This document shows, piece after piece, positions 25,139-35,012 of a stretch of 64,000 nucleotides of DNA. Within the stretch, counting starts at the first letter, position 1. Every line of letters begins with the position of its first letter. A program made the translations under genes and the position numbers. This stretch comes from Herminiimonas fonticola (lineage in GTDB: Bacteria > Pseudomonadota > Gammaproteobacteria > Burkholderiales > Burkholderiaceae_D): NCBI RefSeq assembly GCF_003293745.1, contig NZ_PTLZ01000005.1:124001-188000 (forward strand). Direction: 5' to 3'. The notes under the pieces are model-generated. The model was not told the DNA's origin, did no database searches, and saw nothing but the letters and a program-made list of their open reading frames with translations.

Positions 25139-26071
25139 ATGCCTGTTTCACTCGATCGTCTGCTGGTAGTCGGCATTTCGTCCCGTGCACTGTTCGACCT
25201 GGAAGTCGAAGAAGCCATTTTCCGTACCCAGGGTCTGGAAGCGTATCGCCAGCATCAACTCGACAATGAAAATGAAATCCTGAAACTGGGTGCAGGTTTT
25301 GCACTCGTGCGCGCTCTGCTCAAACTCAATGCCTTGACGCCGGATCAACGCTTTGTCGAAGTAGTCATCATGTCGCGCAATTCGACCGAAACCTCGATGC
25401 GCATATTCAATTCAATCAAGCATTACGATCTGGACATTACACGCGCGGTATTGTCTGGCGGCGCGTTATTGGCGCCGTATTTACATGCTTTCAACGTCAG
25501 CTTGTTCCTTTCCTTGCATGAAGACGATGTACAGGCTGCAGTTAATTCCAGCGTCGCCTCTGCATTGCTGTATCAAAAACCTGCGAATGCATTTGAAGAA
25601 CTGGATCAGATCCGGATTGCATTCGATGGCGATGCAGTGATTTTCTCCGACGAATCGGAACGCATCTACCAAACCCAGGGCATAGAAGCATTTGAAAATC
25701 ACGAACGCGAAAATGCCTTGAAGCCGCTGCCGGAAGGACCATTCGCCCGCTTGCTGAAAGCCTTGTCCTTCATCCAGAACAGCTTCAAGAATGTCGAAGG
25801 CCGCACTGCTGTTGCGCCCATCCGTACTGCGCTCGTCACTGCACGTTCATCACCTGCGCATGAGCGCGTCATCCGTACGCTACGCGCCTGGGATGTAATG
25901 ATAGATGAAACCTTCTTTATGGGCGGCGTTGCCAAGTCCGATGTACTGGCGGCCTTCAAACCGCATATGTTTTTCGATGACCAGGCCGGCCATTGCGAAC
26001 GCGCCTCACCCTTGGTTCAAACCGGCCGCGTACCACTGCGCGACGGCATCGCGATCGAGCAGAAAAGCTAA
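25139..26071 (+). CDS. Cytosolic 5'-nucleotidase (PF06189 family)
   Basis: A 310-residue soluble protein of the cytosolic 5'-nucleotidase family that dephosphorylates nucleoside monophosphates. Visible HAD-like elements: LLVVGISSRALFD at the N-terminus, IAFDGDAVIFSDESE (acidic nucleophile pattern DGDAV) near residue 160, TARSSPAHERVIRTLRAW, and FMGGVAKSDVLAAFKPHMFFDDQ near the C-terminus. The ATG at 25139 follows AAGAGAAAA. It is monocistronic and ends at a strong terminator shared with maeB. Role is probably nucleotide salvage or pool control. Confidence 0.88.
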   Translation: MPVSLDRLLVVGISSRALFDLEVEEAIFRTQGLEAYRQHQLDNENEILKLGAGFALVRALLKLNALTPDQRFVEVVIMSRNSTETSMRIFNSIKHYDLDITRAVLSGGALLAPYLHAFNVSLFLSLHEDDVQAAVNSSVASALLYQKPANAFEELDQIRIAFDGDAVIFSDESERIYQTQGIEAFENHERENALKPLPEGPFARLLKALSFIQNSFKNVEGRTAVAPIRTALVTARSSPAHERVIRTLRAWDVMIDETFFMGGVAKSDVLAAFKPHMFFDDQAGHCERASPLVQTGRVPLRDGIAIEQKS

Positions 26072-26096
26072 AGTGTAAACATTCAGCTCTGGACGA

Positions 26097-26135
26097 AAAA
26101 AAGCCGCTCTGTCATACGACCAGAGCGGCTTTTTT
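26097..26135. terminator. Bidirectional terminator between 5'-nucleotidase and maeB
   Basis: A 15-bp perfect stem, AAAAAAGCCGCTCTG (26097-26111) and its complement (26121-26135), with a 9-nt loop. A and T runs on both sides serve the two convergent genes. Confidence 0.9.
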
Positions 26136-26148
26136 AATGCGTCAAAGT

Positions 26149-28461
26149 CTAGCGTTCTGCTACTGCATCCGCCACGCACAATGCCGTCATATTGACGATG
26201 CGTCGCACGGTTGCCGATGGCGTCAGGATATGAACAGGTTTCGCGCAACCGAGCAAAATCGGACCGATCGCCACGCCGTTACCGACCGTCGTTTTCAGCA
26301 AGTTGTAGGAAATATTAGCGGCATCGATGTTCGGGAATACCAACAGATTGGCATCGCCTTTCAAAGTCGAATCCGGCATCGCTATTTTCAAAGCTGCCGC
26401 ACTCATCGCTATATCGCCATGCATCTCGCCATCGATCTCCAAATCCGGAGCGCGTTCTCTGACCAGTTGCAGGACCTTGCGCATCTTCTGCGCTGAGTCA
26501 CTGTTGCTGGTACCGAAGTTCGAATGCGACAGCAAGGCAGCACGCGGCGGCAAACCGAAGCGACGCATTTCTTCCGCTGCCAATATCGTGATCTCGGCCA
26601 ATTGCTCGGCGCTCGGATTTTCGTTGACGTGTGTATCAACCAGGAATAACTGGCGATCTGACAGAATCACGCAATTCATCGCCGCATACGCATTGACGCC
26701 GACACGCTTGCCCAGCACTTGTTCGACATACTTGAGATGCAGGTCTGTCGTGCCGAAAGTACCGCATATCATGCCGTCAGCGTATTTCTTGTGAATAGCC
26801 ATTGCACCGATCAGGGTATGGCGCCTACGCATTTCCAGTTTGGCATACTGTTCGGTCACGCCTTTGCGCAAGGTCATTTCCAGATACGTTTGCCAGAAAT
26901 CGCGATAGCGATCATCGTGTTCCGGATTGATGATTGTGAAATCAACATCCGGCTTGATGCGCAAACCAAAACGCTCTATGCGTTGCAGCAGCACAGCCGG
27001 ACGACCAATCAAAATCGGTCTTGCAAGCTTCTCGTCAACCACGACTTGCACTGCGCGCAATACGCGCTCTTCTTCAGCTTCCGCATACACAATACGCTTC
27101 AGATCCGGCGGTGTTGCCTTCGCGATCTGGAAGATCGGCTTCATGAAGGTGCCGCTGCGATAAACGAATTGCTGCAGTTTATCTGCGTAGGCTTCCATGT
27201 CCTTGATAGGACGCGCCGCCACGCCGCACTCTTCCGCCGACTTGGCAACCGCCATCGCGATCTTGATCATCAGACGCGGATCGAAAGGCATAGGAATGAT
27301 GTAATCCGGGCCGAAGCTCAGATTGTTGATACCGTAGGTTGTCGCCACGATGTCGGATTGCTCGGCTTGCGCCAGTTGCGCAATCGCATGCACCGCTGCG
27401 ATTTCCATTTCACGTGTGATCGTGGTTGCACCGCAATCCAGCGCACCGCGGAAAATGTACGGGAAGCACAGAACGTTGTTAACCTGATTCGGGAAATCGG
27501 AACGGCCGGTTGCAATCACCGCATCATCACGCACTGCGCGGATTTCATCCGGCAAAATTTCCGGCGTCGGATTGGCCAATGCAAGAATCACGGGACGTTT
27601 TGCCATTGCGGCAACCATTGCAGGTTTCAACACACCGCCAGCCGACAGGCCAAGGAAAATATCGGCATCCGCAATAACGTCAGCCAAGGTACGAGCATCC
27701 GTTTTTTGCGCGAATTTTTCCTTGTCCGGATCCATCAACTCAACACGACCTTGATAAACCACGCCAGCCAGATCGGTCACAAAAATATTTTCGCGCGGGA
27801 AACCCAGGTCCACCATCAAGTCCAGACAAGCCAGCGCCGCAGCGCCAGCGCCAGACACAACCAGCTTGGCTTTCTTGATATCTTTATTGACGACTTTCAA
27901 GCCGTTCAAAATCGCCGCAGAAACAATGATCGCGGTGCCGTGCTGATCATCATGGAAGACTGGAATCTTCATGCGATCGCGCAAGGTGCGTTCGATGTAA
28001 AAGCATTCAGGCGCTTTGATGTCTTCCAGATTAATGCCACCGAAAGTCGGCTCCAGCGAGGCGATGATGTCGCACAATTTATCTGGATCGGTTTCATTGA
28101 TTTCGATATCGAATACATCAATACCGGCAAATTTCTTGAACAAAACTGCCTTGCCTTCCATCACCGGCTTGGCGGCCAACGGACCGATATTCCCCAAACC
28201 CAACACGGCGGTACCGTTGGTAATCACTGCAACCAGGTTGCCGCGCGCCGTATAGCGATATGAATCTGCAGGATTAAGGGCGATTTCTTCACAGGCAACC
28301 GCAACACCAGGCGTGTATGCCAGTGCCAGGTCGCGCTGATTGGTAACTTGTTTGGTAGGAGTGACGCTGATTTTGCCGGGAGTCGGAAACTCGTGATATT
28401 CCAGTGCTGCCTGACGTAACTGAAGGCGAAGTTCTTCTTTCTTGTCGATGTTCGAATCCAT
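26149..28461 (-). CDS. maeB: NADP-dependent malic enzyme with phosphotransacetylase-like domain
   Basis: A 770-residue two-domain malic enzyme that decarboxylates malate to pyruvate and yields NADPH. Malic N-terminal domain ([29 protein letters not shown]), NAD-binding domain ([27 protein letters not shown]) to about residue 420, then a phosphotransacetylase-like domain from about 430 to the end ([51 protein letters not shown]) that is regulatory rather than catalytic in the known family. AGGA lies 11 bases before the ATG. It is convergent with the 5'-nucleotidase gene. Confidence 0.96.
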   Translation of the reverse strand: MDSNIDKKEELRLQLRQAALEYHEFPTPGKISVTPTKQVTNQRDLALAYTPGVAVACEEIALNPADSYRYTARGNLVAVITNGTAVLGLGNIGPLAAKPVMEGKAVLFKKFAGIDVFDIEINETDPDKLCDIIASLEPTFGGINLEDIKAPECFYIERTLRDRMKIPVFHDDQHGTAIIVSAAILNGLKVVNKDIKKAKLVVSGAGAAALACLDLMVDLGFPRENIFVTDLAGVVYQGRVELMDPDKEKFAQKTDARTLADVIADADIFLGLSAGGVLKPAMVAAMAKRPVILALANPTPEILPDEIRAVRDDAVIATGRSDFPNQVNNVLCFPYIFRGALDCGATTITREMEIAAVHAIAQLAQAEQSDIVATTYGINNLSFGPDYIIPMPFDPRLMIKIAMAVAKSAEECGVAARPIKDMEAYADKLQQFVYRSGTFMKPIFQIAKATPPDLKRIVYAEAEEERVLRAVQVVVDEKLARPILIGRPAVLLQRIERFGLRIKPDVDFTIINPEHDDRYRDFWQTYLEMTLRKGVTEQYAKLEMRRRHTLIGAMAIHKKYADGMICGTFGTTDLHLKYVEQVLGKRVGVNAYAAMNCVILSDRQLFLVDTHVNENPSAEQLAEITILAAEEMRRFGLPPRAALLSHSNFGTSNSDSAQKMRKVLQLVRERAPDLEIDGEMHGDIAMSAAALKIAMPDSTLKGDANLLVFPNIDAANISYNLLKTTVGNGVAIGPILLGCAKPVHILTPSATVRRIVNMTALCVADAVAER

Positions 28462-28904
28462 ACTAAGCAGCCATCCTTTTTAAGCGTAGGGAGCCTTTGA
28501 TTTTAGCAGAGGCAATATTTTGATTATTGTATTTATACGTATTTTTACTGATATTTCTTCCCTCCATGCCCCGAAAGACGTAAAAAATAGGAAGAAAAGC
28601 TATCAGATATAAGACTTGCATCAATTTAATTGATAGTTCGTTCAAGTCGCGCTTGCTCAGTGTGTCCACAGCCATTGTGTTTTTCTTAATATTGGAAAAC
28701 ATTATGCGATCTGAATCCCAAGGAAAAACTTCTGAATGCATGCAAAAAGATACACTCAAATTTGCGGCATCTTGTAGTTGAAAACGGTAACATGGCGCCC
28801 GCGCCGCAAATTTCGATACGAGCATAGAAAATCGAAAAATCAGGCTGGCAGGATTACGACCTTGTCGATCAATTCGACGTGGCATTTTGACAATAAGGGA
28901 AACA
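28462..28904. other. A+T-rich gap between maeB and the FAD reductase (443 bp)
   Basis: Contains no confident gene. A minus-strand frame from ATG 28674 to stop 28463 (70 codons, with a hydrophobic stretch MQVLYLIAFLPIFYVF) ends two bases before the maeB start but has no good ribosome site and overlaps the maeB ribosome site. The segment is distinctly A+T rich compared with its neighbours. Confidence 0.4.
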
Positions 28905-30095
28905 ATGAAACCGATCATCATCATCGGAGCAGGATTAGCCGGCTACACCGTCGCACGCGAATTTCGCAAACTGGACAAAACAAGTCCACTGATCATGATC
29001 ACGGAAGACAGCGGCGGCTACTATTCAAAACCGATGCTGTCGAATGCCTTTGCACATGGCAAACAGGCAGAGCAACTAATTACACACAGCGCTACGCAAA
29101 TGGCCGAGCAGTTAGCCATAACCTTGATGCCGCACACGCGCGTCAACGGTATCGATACTGCAGCCAAAACCGTAGACACCAGTTCCGGCAAGTATGAATT
29201 TGAAAAACTGGTACTCGCAGTCGGCGCGCAAGCAATACACCTCGGACTGAAAGGCGATGCCGCCAACCAGGTATTGTCGGTGAATCACATAGCCGATTAC
29301 GCAGTCTTCCGCGCACGCATCAACTCACCGAAAAATGCCACGCCGGTACGTGTCGCGATTCTTGGTGCAGGTTTGATCGGCTGCGAATTTGCCGACGATC
29401 TAACTGGCGCAGGACATGCAGTTACCTTGATTGATCCAAGTAACAGACCACTGGCTGCATTAACTGCGCCTGCCCTGTCTGCCGGTTTGCAAGCCGCATT
29501 GCTTGCACGTGGTGTGCGCTTTCATTTTGGAACAGTCGCAGAAACCGTTACCCATGCAGCCACGGACTTGTGCGTAACACTGGCCGATGGCACTACCGTA
29601 GAAGCCGATGTCGTGTTGTCTGCAGTCGGCCTGCGTCCCGATCTGCGTCTGGCACATGCCGCACAACTCAAAACCGGGCGCGGCATCGTGATCGACACCT
29701 CAGGACAAACCAGCGCTGCGGACATTTACGCGTTAGGCGATTGTGCCGAATACACTTCTCTGGCCGATGGCAGCACTCGCACCCTGCCGTACATCATGCC
29801 TATCATGACGGCTGGCCGCGCCATTGCCCGTACTTTGAGCGGTGAACGCACGGAGATCGATCTGAAACCATCGCCTGTTCTGATTAAAACGCCTAGTTTT
29901 CCGCTGGCCTTGATCCCGCCTGCACCGCACATCGTTGCCACCGGGAGATGGCTGGATGAAACTACAGAGACTGGTCGCAGCATCAGCCGTTTTTATGATG
30001 CAAATGACGTACTGGAAGGCTTCGGCGTCTCGCCGCATGACAATGCGATTCGGCAAGAATTACTGGCTGGGCTGGGACAAAAAGCAAGTCAGTAA
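28905..30095 (+). CDS. FAD-dependent NAD(P)H oxidoreductase, rubredoxin reductase-like
   Basis: A 396-residue flavoprotein with two dinucleotide-binding folds: PIIIIGAGLAGYTVAREF at the N-terminus for FAD and VAILGAGLIGCEFADDL near residue 152 for NAD(P)H, then the FAD motif DIYALGDCAEY near residue 280. This is the pattern of rubredoxin/ferredoxin reductases that pass electrons from NADH to a small iron protein. AGGGA precedes the ATG at 28905. No rubredoxin gene is in the window. Likely roles are alkane hydroxylation or peroxide/superoxide defence; sequence alone does not decide. Confidence 0.87.
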   Translation: MKPIIIIGAGLAGYTVAREFRKLDKTSPLIMITEDSGGYYSKPMLSNAFAHGKQAEQLITHSATQMAEQLAITLMPHTRVNGIDTAAKTVDTSSGKYEFEKLVLAVGAQAIHLGLKGDAANQVLSVNHIADYAVFRARINSPKNATPVRVAILGAGLIGCEFADDLTGAGHAVTLIDPSNRPLAALTAPALSAGLQAALLARGVRFHFGTVAETVTHAATDLCVTLADGTTVEADVVLSAVGLRPDLRLAHAAQLKTGRGIVIDTSGQTSAADIYALGDCAEYTSLADGSTRTLPYIMPIMTAGRAIARTLSGERTEIDLKPSPVLIKTPSFPLALIPPAPHIVATGRWLDETTETGRSISRFYDANDVLEGFGVSPHDNAIRQELLAGLGQKASQ

Positions 30096-30105
30096 TCTGC
30101 AATTT

Positions 30106-30176
30106 GCATCGGATAGCAATCCGATGCATCACGCTGACCGTCATTTCCTTACTAGCGGCATGACGGTTATTTTTTG
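30106..30176 (+). terminator. Tandem hairpins ending the FAD reductase transcript
   Basis: First hairpin: GCATCGGA (30106-30113) and TCCGATGC (30120-30127) with a 6-nt loop. Second: ACCGTCA (30137-30143) and TGACGGT (30161-30167) followed by TATTTTTTG. The second is a standard intrinsic terminator. Confidence 0.8.
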
Positions 30177-30255
30177 TCTGTAGCCATCGTCGCTGGCAGC
30201 CGCGATAGCAATAAGGTCAGCATCATCTACACACATCATTCTGTACAATAAGCAT

Positions 30256-31215
30256 ATGTCCGAATTCGATTTGATTGCGCGCTATTTCGTGCGCCATGCT
30301 CACCCAAAAAACCGCGCCATGCTCGGTATCGGGGATGATTGCGCACTGCTGCTACAACAGGATGGAATGCAAACTGCGATTTCATCCGACATGCTGGTCG
30401 AAGGTCGCCATTTCTTTGCCGGCACAGATGCATACAAGCTGGGTCATAAATCCCTGGCCGTCAATTTGTCCGATCTGGCGGCAATGGGCGCAGAACCGGT
30501 CGCATTCACATTGGCGCTGTCATTGCCGAAGGCTGATGAACAATGGCTGGAGAAATTTTCTGCCGGCCTGTTTGCCCTGGCCGATGAACACAACTGCGAA
30601 TTGATAGGCGGCGACACGACCAAAGGGCCGCTGAATATCTGCATCACGATTTTTGGCCAAACCCCAATCGGCACTGCCTTGCGGCGCGATACTGCGCAAA
30701 TCGGCGACGACATCTGGGTATCCGGCACCTTGGGCGATGCGCGCCTGGCACTGGGTGCAATGCACAAAGAATATGAGTTGGATGCCAAAACACTGAATGC
30801 AGCAGCCGTATCTCTGCATACGCCACAACCGCGCGTCGCGCTCGGCCTCGCCTTGCGTGGCGTCGCCCATTCAGCACTCGACGTATCCGATGGCTTGATC
30901 GGCGATCTCGGTCACATCCTGAAAAAATCCGGTCTTGGCGCCACATTGAATGTCGATACCCTGCCTGCCGGTGCCATGCTGCAAAAACAATCCGTCGAGA
31001 TGCGTCGTCGCTTCACATTGGCTGGTGGCGACGACTATGAACTTTGCTTTACCGCGCCGGCATCAAGGCGCGAAGAAGTGCTCGGTGCTGCGTTGGCAGC
31101 AAACACATCTGTAACACGCATAGGCAGCACAGAAGCCACCCCCGGCACACGCTTGCTCGATAGCGATGGCAAGATACTCGATCTTCAGCTCGCTTCATTC
31201 GACCACTTCGCCTGA
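30256..31215 (+). CDS. thiL: Thiamine-monophosphate kinase
   Basis: A 319-residue ATP-dependent kinase that makes thiamine diphosphate from thiamine monophosphate. Family marks: EFDLIARYF, GIGDDCALL (Mg/ATP site), SSDMLVEGRHF, VNLSDLAAMGAEP, GGDTTKGPL, DVSDGLIGDLGHIL and AGGDDYELCFT. It heads a run thiL-pgpA-pncC, a frequent betaproteobacterial order. No TPP riboswitch-like element was seen upstream. Confidence 0.96.
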   Translation: MSEFDLIARYFVRHAHPKNRAMLGIGDDCALLLQQDGMQTAISSDMLVEGRHFFAGTDAYKLGHKSLAVNLSDLAAMGAEPVAFTLALSLPKADEQWLEKFSAGLFALADEHNCELIGGDTTKGPLNICITIFGQTPIGTALRRDTAQIGDDIWVSGTLGDARLALGAMHKEYELDAKTLNAAAVSLHTPQPRVALGLALRGVAHSALDVSDGLIGDLGHILKKSGLGATLNVDTLPAGAMLQKQSVEMRRRFTLAGGDDYELCFTAPASRREEVLGAALAANTSVTRIGSTEATPGTRLLDSDGKILDLQLASFDHFA

Positions 31216-31216
31216 C

Positions 31217-31741
31217 ATGAACTCAACTCCAGCAGCATCCACTGTCATCACCGTCAAACCCAATTCCGGCTTTATGCTGTCGCATCCTGCGCACATGATC
31301 GCGCAGGGTTTTGGTAGTGGTTTATCGAAAATCATGCCTGGTACTTTCGGCACACTGTTCGGCTGGTTGTCATTCAGTGTATTGACCTTGCGCTGGCCGG
31401 AAGTTTTTTCGCCACTGAACTGGTGGATCATCATCGTCGCCGGTTTCTTTGTCGGCGTCTGGGCCTGCGATAAAACCGGACGCGATCTCGGCGTTGCCGA
31501 TCATGGCAGCATGGTGTGGGATGAAGTGATCGCGATCTGGCTGGTGATGTTGTTCATCACCCCTGCCGATCTGTGGACGCAGTTCTATGCCTTCCTGATC
31601 TTCCGTTTTTTTGACATGGTCAAACCGCCGCCTATCAATTATTTCGACAGACGCTTCAAGGGTGGCATGGGTGTGATGTTCGACGATATCGTCGCCGCAT
31701 TTTTCACGCTGCTGGTGTTTGCAATATGGCGCACGATATAA
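31217..31741 (+). CDS. pgpA: Phosphatidylglycerophosphatase A
   Basis: A 174-residue inner-membrane phosphatase producing phosphatidylglycerol. Signatures: GFGSGLSKIMPGTFGTLFGW at the N-terminus, DHGSMVWDEVIAIWLVM with acidic catalytic residues, and FRFFDMVKPPPINYFDRRFKGGMGVMFDDIVA at the C-terminus (key words FDMVKPPPI, DDIVA). The ATG at 31217 is one base after the thiL stop, indicating coupling; longer frames run back inside thiL. Confidence 0.95.
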   Translation: MNSTPAASTVITVKPNSGFMLSHPAHMIAQGFGSGLSKIMPGTFGTLFGWLSFSVLTLRWPEVFSPLNWWIIIVAGFFVGVWACDKTGRDLGVADHGSMVWDEVIAIWLVMLFITPADLWTQFYAFLIFRFFDMVKPPPINYFDRRFKGGMGVMFDDIVAAFFTLLVFAIWRTI

Positions 31742-31743
31742 GC

Positions 31744-32244
31744 ATGCAAGTTGAAGACCACGACATATTCGAGCTTGCCACTTTGGTCGGGCAAGAGTTG
31801 AAGAGTCGCGGGTTGATATTGGCGACCGCCGAATCCTGCACAGGCGGCGGCGTTGCACAAGCCATTACGGAAATTGCCGGCTCGTCCACATGGTTCGATT
31901 GCGGCTTCGTCACCTATTCCAACGCATCAAAAGTAGCATTGTTGAACGTGCCAGCCGACGTGCTGGAACAGCATGGCGCTGTAAGCAATGAGACGGCGAC
32001 GGCGATGTGTGCAGGCGCCTTGCGTAACAGTCAAGCGACGGTCGCACTGTCGACCACGGGCATTGCCGGTCCGGATGGCGGTGTCCCGGGCAAGCCGGTA
32101 GGCACGATTTATTTTGGCTGGGCTTGTGGGGATGTGATGCAGGTTGAACGCATGCTGTTCAGTGGAACCCGGCGTTCAGTCAGAGAACAGACCATCAAAC
32201 ATGCATTGCACGGCTTGCTGGAACTGCTGGCGCGAACCAAATAA
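31744..32244 (+). CDS. pncC: Nicotinamide-nucleotide amidase (CinA C-terminal type)
   Basis: A 166-residue enzyme of the PncC/CinA C-terminal family that deamidates NMN to nicotinate mononucleotide in NAD recycling. Signatures: LATAESCTGGGVAQAIT with the catalytic Ser/Thr, FVTYSNASKVALLNV, GAVSNETATAMCAGAL and STTGIAGPDGG. Start at 31744 falls two bases after the pgpA stop; an in-frame ATG at 31726 would overlap pgpA by 16 bases. Third gene of the thiL operon. Confidence 0.92.
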   Translation: MQVEDHDIFELATLVGQELKSRGLILATAESCTGGGVAQAITEIAGSSTWFDCGFVTYSNASKVALLNVPADVLEQHGAVSNETATAMCAGALRNSQATVALSTTGIAGPDGGVPGKPVGTIYFGWACGDVMQVERMLFSGTRRSVREQTIKHALHGLLELLARTK

Positions 32245-32276
32245 TTCGCACTATTTAACTCACACTACTCAAAAGC

Positions 32277-32305
32277 AGCTATGTCACTAAAACCTCGACA
32301 TAGCT
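32277..32305 (+). terminator. Hairpin after pncC
   Basis: AGCTATGTC (32277-32285) pairs perfectly with GACATAGCT (32297-32305), 11-nt loop, 32 bases after the pncC stop. No T-run. Confidence 0.4.
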
Positions 32306-32324
32306 CGCATCAAGAATCGTCTAA

Positions 32325-32411
32325 TCAGAACAAAAAGAACAAGGACGACACCGCTAATGCGATGGCGGCGACCATCGTTTTAGTAGGATGGTTTTCAATC
32401 AGATAAGTCAT
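32325..32411 (-). CDS. Candidate 28-residue membrane peptide
   Basis: A short frame encoding MTYLIENHPTKTMVAAIALA followed by VSSLFFLF: a polar start and one membrane helix to the end. It lies alone in the gap between the convergent pncC and pyrF genes. There is no strong ribosome site, and conservation is untested, so this is only a candidate. Small single-helix proteins of this shape (ElaB/YqjD-tail-like) do exist, but no family was recognised. Confidence 0.3.
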   Translation of the reverse strand: MTYLIENHPTKTMVAAIALAVSSLFFLF

Positions 32412-32491
32412 AACAGGCAGGTCGTAAAATTCAGATGCCGCAGTATAGCGGCCGACCTGACTGTTAATCCATCCCGTGAATATGGGAGAAA

Positions 32492-33307
32492 TTATTTGCA
32501 ATGCTGATTAATGGCGTCGCGCGTATCCAGTGCAACCTGGCGTGCAGCTTGCGCAAAATTCTGGTCTTTTCCTGCGTACAGAATCGCACGCGATGAATTG
32601 ATCATCATGCCGGTGCCATTTTCCGTGCGCCCCGCCTCGACCGTGGCTTTGATATCGCCACCCTGCGCACCTATGCCGGGGATCAGCAAGGGCATGTCGC
32701 CGACTATCGCACGTACTTGCGCCAACTCGTTCGGGAAGGTTGCGCCGACCACCAGTGCACATTGACCGCTGGTATTCCACTTGTCCGCCACCAAATGTGC
32801 CACGTGTTGATACAGAGGTTTGCCGCCCACATCCAGAAATTGCAAATCGGAACCACCCGCATTGGAAGTGCGGCACAACACGATCACGCCTTTATCCTTG
32901 CGTTCGACATACGGCTGCACAGAATCGAAACCCATATACGGATTGACCGTCACTGCATCCGCACCGTAACGCTCGAAAGCTTCACGCGCATATTGCTCAG
33001 CCGTCGCACCGATATCGCCACGCTTGGCATCCAGCACAATAGGAATATGCGGATAACGTTCGCGCAAATATTTGCAGATATCTTCCAACTGATCTTCTGC
33101 ACGCAAGGCTGCGAAATAAGCGATCTGCGGCTTGAACGCGCATGCAATATCCGCAGTCGCGTCGATGATCGCTTTACTGAAAGTCAGGACCGCATCCGGC
33201 TTGCCCTGCAAATGTGCAGGGAATTTGGCCAGATCGGGATCGAGGCCGATGCAGAGTTGCGAATTTTGCGTCTGCCAGGCAGCAGATAATTGTTCAATAA
33301 AGGTCAC
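32492..33307 (-). CDS. pyrF: Orotidine 5'-phosphate decarboxylase
   Basis: A 271-residue decarboxylase making UMP, of the longer bacterial subfamily. Key motifs: [21 protein letters not shown], the catalytic [34 protein letters not shown] and [13 protein letters not shown] place the start at the GTG at 33307 because AGAGAG lies about 7 bases upstream and the protein then begins TFIEQL as relatives do; the ATG at 33352 has no ribosome site. Confidence 0.94.
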   Translation of the reverse strand: MTFIEQLSAAWQTQNSQLCIGLDPDLAKFPAHLQGKPDAVLTFSKAIIDATADIACAFKPQIAYFAALRAEDQLEDICKYLRERYPHIPIVLDAKRGDIGATAEQYAREAFERYGADAVTVNPYMGFDSVQPYVERKDKGVIVLCRTSNAGGSDLQFLDVGGKPLYQHVAHLVADKWNTSGQCALVVGATFPNELAQVRAIVGDMPLLIPGIGAQGGDIKATVEAGRTENGTGMMINSSRAILYAGKDQNFAQAARQVALDTRDAINQHCK

Positions 33308-33425
33308 AGCGATATCTCTCTTGTTCGTGCAGACCGTATTGTAACTCGTCATGTTATCGTGCCGTACTAGATAGACCTGCGCAGCAACATCGACATTTTG
33401 ACATCACGCCCATGACTTCTGCCCT

Positions 33426-34316
33426 ATGACATCGTTTTCCCGCAAAGACTGGATACTGCTGGCTCTCCTGACGCTGTGCTGGGGCATCAACTGGCCCATC
33501 ATGAAGATGGCGGTGCAAAACTTCCCGCCTATCGCCTTCCGCACGCTGTGCATCATAAGTGCGGTGCCGGTTTTATGGCTGGCAGCACGCTGGAGTCGTA
33601 CCTCGCTCAAAGTGTCGCGGGACGATCTGGGAACCATTTTTACGCTAGCCATTCCTAACATGATCATCTGGAATACTTTCATGATTGTCGGCGTAAAAAT
33701 GCTGTCATCCGGGCGTGCGGCCATCCTGGGTTATACGATGCCGATCTGGACTGTGCTTTCCGGCCTGATTTTTTTTCGGGATCGCATTAGTCGTCTCGGT
33801 TGGCTGGGAATAGCCTTCGCGCTCAGCGGCGCATTATTATTGTTGTCGAGTGAATTTGCCAATCTGCGCGGTCAACCCCTGGGTAGCGTGATGACGCTGG
33901 TTGCGGCAGCCGCCTGGGGTTATGGCACCGTATTGATCAAGCGCACCAAGATGGAAATCCCGACCATAGTGCTGACGTTCTGGATGCTGCTGATGGCAAG
34001 CGTATGCATGGGCATCACATCGGCATTGTTTGAATATCAGTTGTGGCGATTGCCAACTGCGAAGGAATCGGTAGCCGTTGCCTACAACGGGCTCATCATC
34101 TTTGGCTTTGCGCAAGTGATCTGGTTTTCACTCGCACGCAGATTGCCGCCAGTCGCATCCAGCCTGTCGGTGATGATGATACCGGTACTTGGAGTTTTTT
34201 CCGGCGCATGGTGGTTGAATGAAACGCCGCACTGGCAAGACTATGTTGCAATGTTATTGATTTTGATGGCAATGAGCACGGTACTATTGCAACCACGTAA
34301 TAGCAGCATCAAATAA
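33426..34316 (+). CDS. EamA-family (DMT) transporter
   Basis: A 296-residue protein with ten predicted membrane helices in two EamA repeats. The first repeat shows LTLCWGINWPIMKMAVQNFPPIAFRTLC, the second AAAAWGYGTVLIKRT. Such permeases export or import metabolites such as amino acids or nucleosides; substrate cannot be inferred. It stands alone between the divergent pyrF and the lemA operon. Confidence 0.9.
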   Translation: MTSFSRKDWILLALLTLCWGINWPIMKMAVQNFPPIAFRTLCIISAVPVLWLAARWSRTSLKVSRDDLGTIFTLAIPNMIIWNTFMIVGVKMLSSGRAAILGYTMPIWTVLSGLIFFRDRISRLGWLGIAFALSGALLLLSSEFANLRGQPLGSVMTLVAAAAWGYGTVLIKRTKMEIPTIVLTFWMLLMASVCMGITSALFEYQLWRLPTAKESVAVAYNGLIIFGFAQVIWFSLARRLPPVASSLSVMMIPVLGVFSGAWWLNETPHWQDYVAMLLILMAMSTVLLQPRNSSIK

Positions 34317-34404
34317 GCGGCACAAAGAACTGAATCTGGAATCAAATTCAAAATGGGATACAACACCGGATTCAGCAGAATTTTTATATTCACGGAGAAA
34401 TGAA

Positions 34405-34998
34405 ATGGCGAAATTACTGAAATGGCTGGCAATTGCCGCGTTTGCTTCGATGCTGAGCGCATGCGGCTATAACGACTTCCAGACGAAAGATGAAGCGACC
34501 AAAGCGGCATGGAGCGAAGTCGTCAATCAATACCAGCGCCGCGCCGATCTGATTCCGAATCTGGTGAATACAGTCAAAGGTTATGCGTCGCATGAACGTG
34601 AAACCCTGGAAGCCGTGACCAAGGCGCGCGCCGCCGCGACCAGCTTCCAGATCACGCCGGAAGTGTTGAACGATCCGCAAGCCTTCAGCAAATTCCAGCA
34701 AGTACAGGGCGAATTGTCCTCAGCCTTGTCGCGCTTGATGGCGATTTCGGAAAACTATCCGCAACTGAAAGCTGATACCAGCTTCCGCGATCTGCAGTCG
34801 CAACTGGAAGGTACGGAAAACCGCATCACCGTGGCACGTCAGCGTTACATCGCAGCCGTACAGGAATACAACGTGCTGGCGCGCAGTTTCCCGACCAATA
34901 TCACGGCGAAAATTTTCGGCTATCCAGTGAAACCATCATTCACTGTGGAAAACGAAAAAGCGATTTCGGCGCCGCCTACTGTCAATTTCGGCAAGTAA
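34405..34998 (+). CDS. lemA: LemA family lipoprotein
   Basis: A 197-residue LemA protein. The signal peptide ends in LSACG (lipobox), and the mature part carries the LemA core AWSEVVNQYQRRADLIPNLVNTVKGYASHE, SAFSRLMAISENYPQLKA-type and ENRITVARQRYIAAVQEYN motifs. GGAG lies 8 bases before the ATG. Its two downstream neighbours are TPM-domain proteins, the usual LemA company. Function of the trio is unknown; links to envelope quality control or biogenesis have been proposed for relatives. Confidence 0.94.
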   Translation: MAKLLKWLAIAAFASMLSACGYNDFQTKDEATKAAWSEVVNQYQRRADLIPNLVNTVKGYASHERETLEAVTKARAAATSFQITPEVLNDPQAFSKFQQVQGELSSALSRLMAISENYPQLKADTSFRDLQSQLEGTENRITVARQRYIAAVQEYNVLARSFPTNITAKIFGYPVKPSFTVENEKAISAPPTVNFGK

Positions 34999-35012
34999 GC
35001 TAAACGACGACC

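Noticed and set aside
26719-28263. Long open frame (514 codons) on the plus strand opposite maeB
   Set aside because: It lies wholly within maeB on the other strand, is rich in His/Arg/Gln/Cys, and has no family features; a codon-bias shadow.
30177-30255. TPP riboswitch ahead of thiL
   Set aside because: The gap is too short and lacks the thi-box sequence; thiL is often not riboswitch-controlled.
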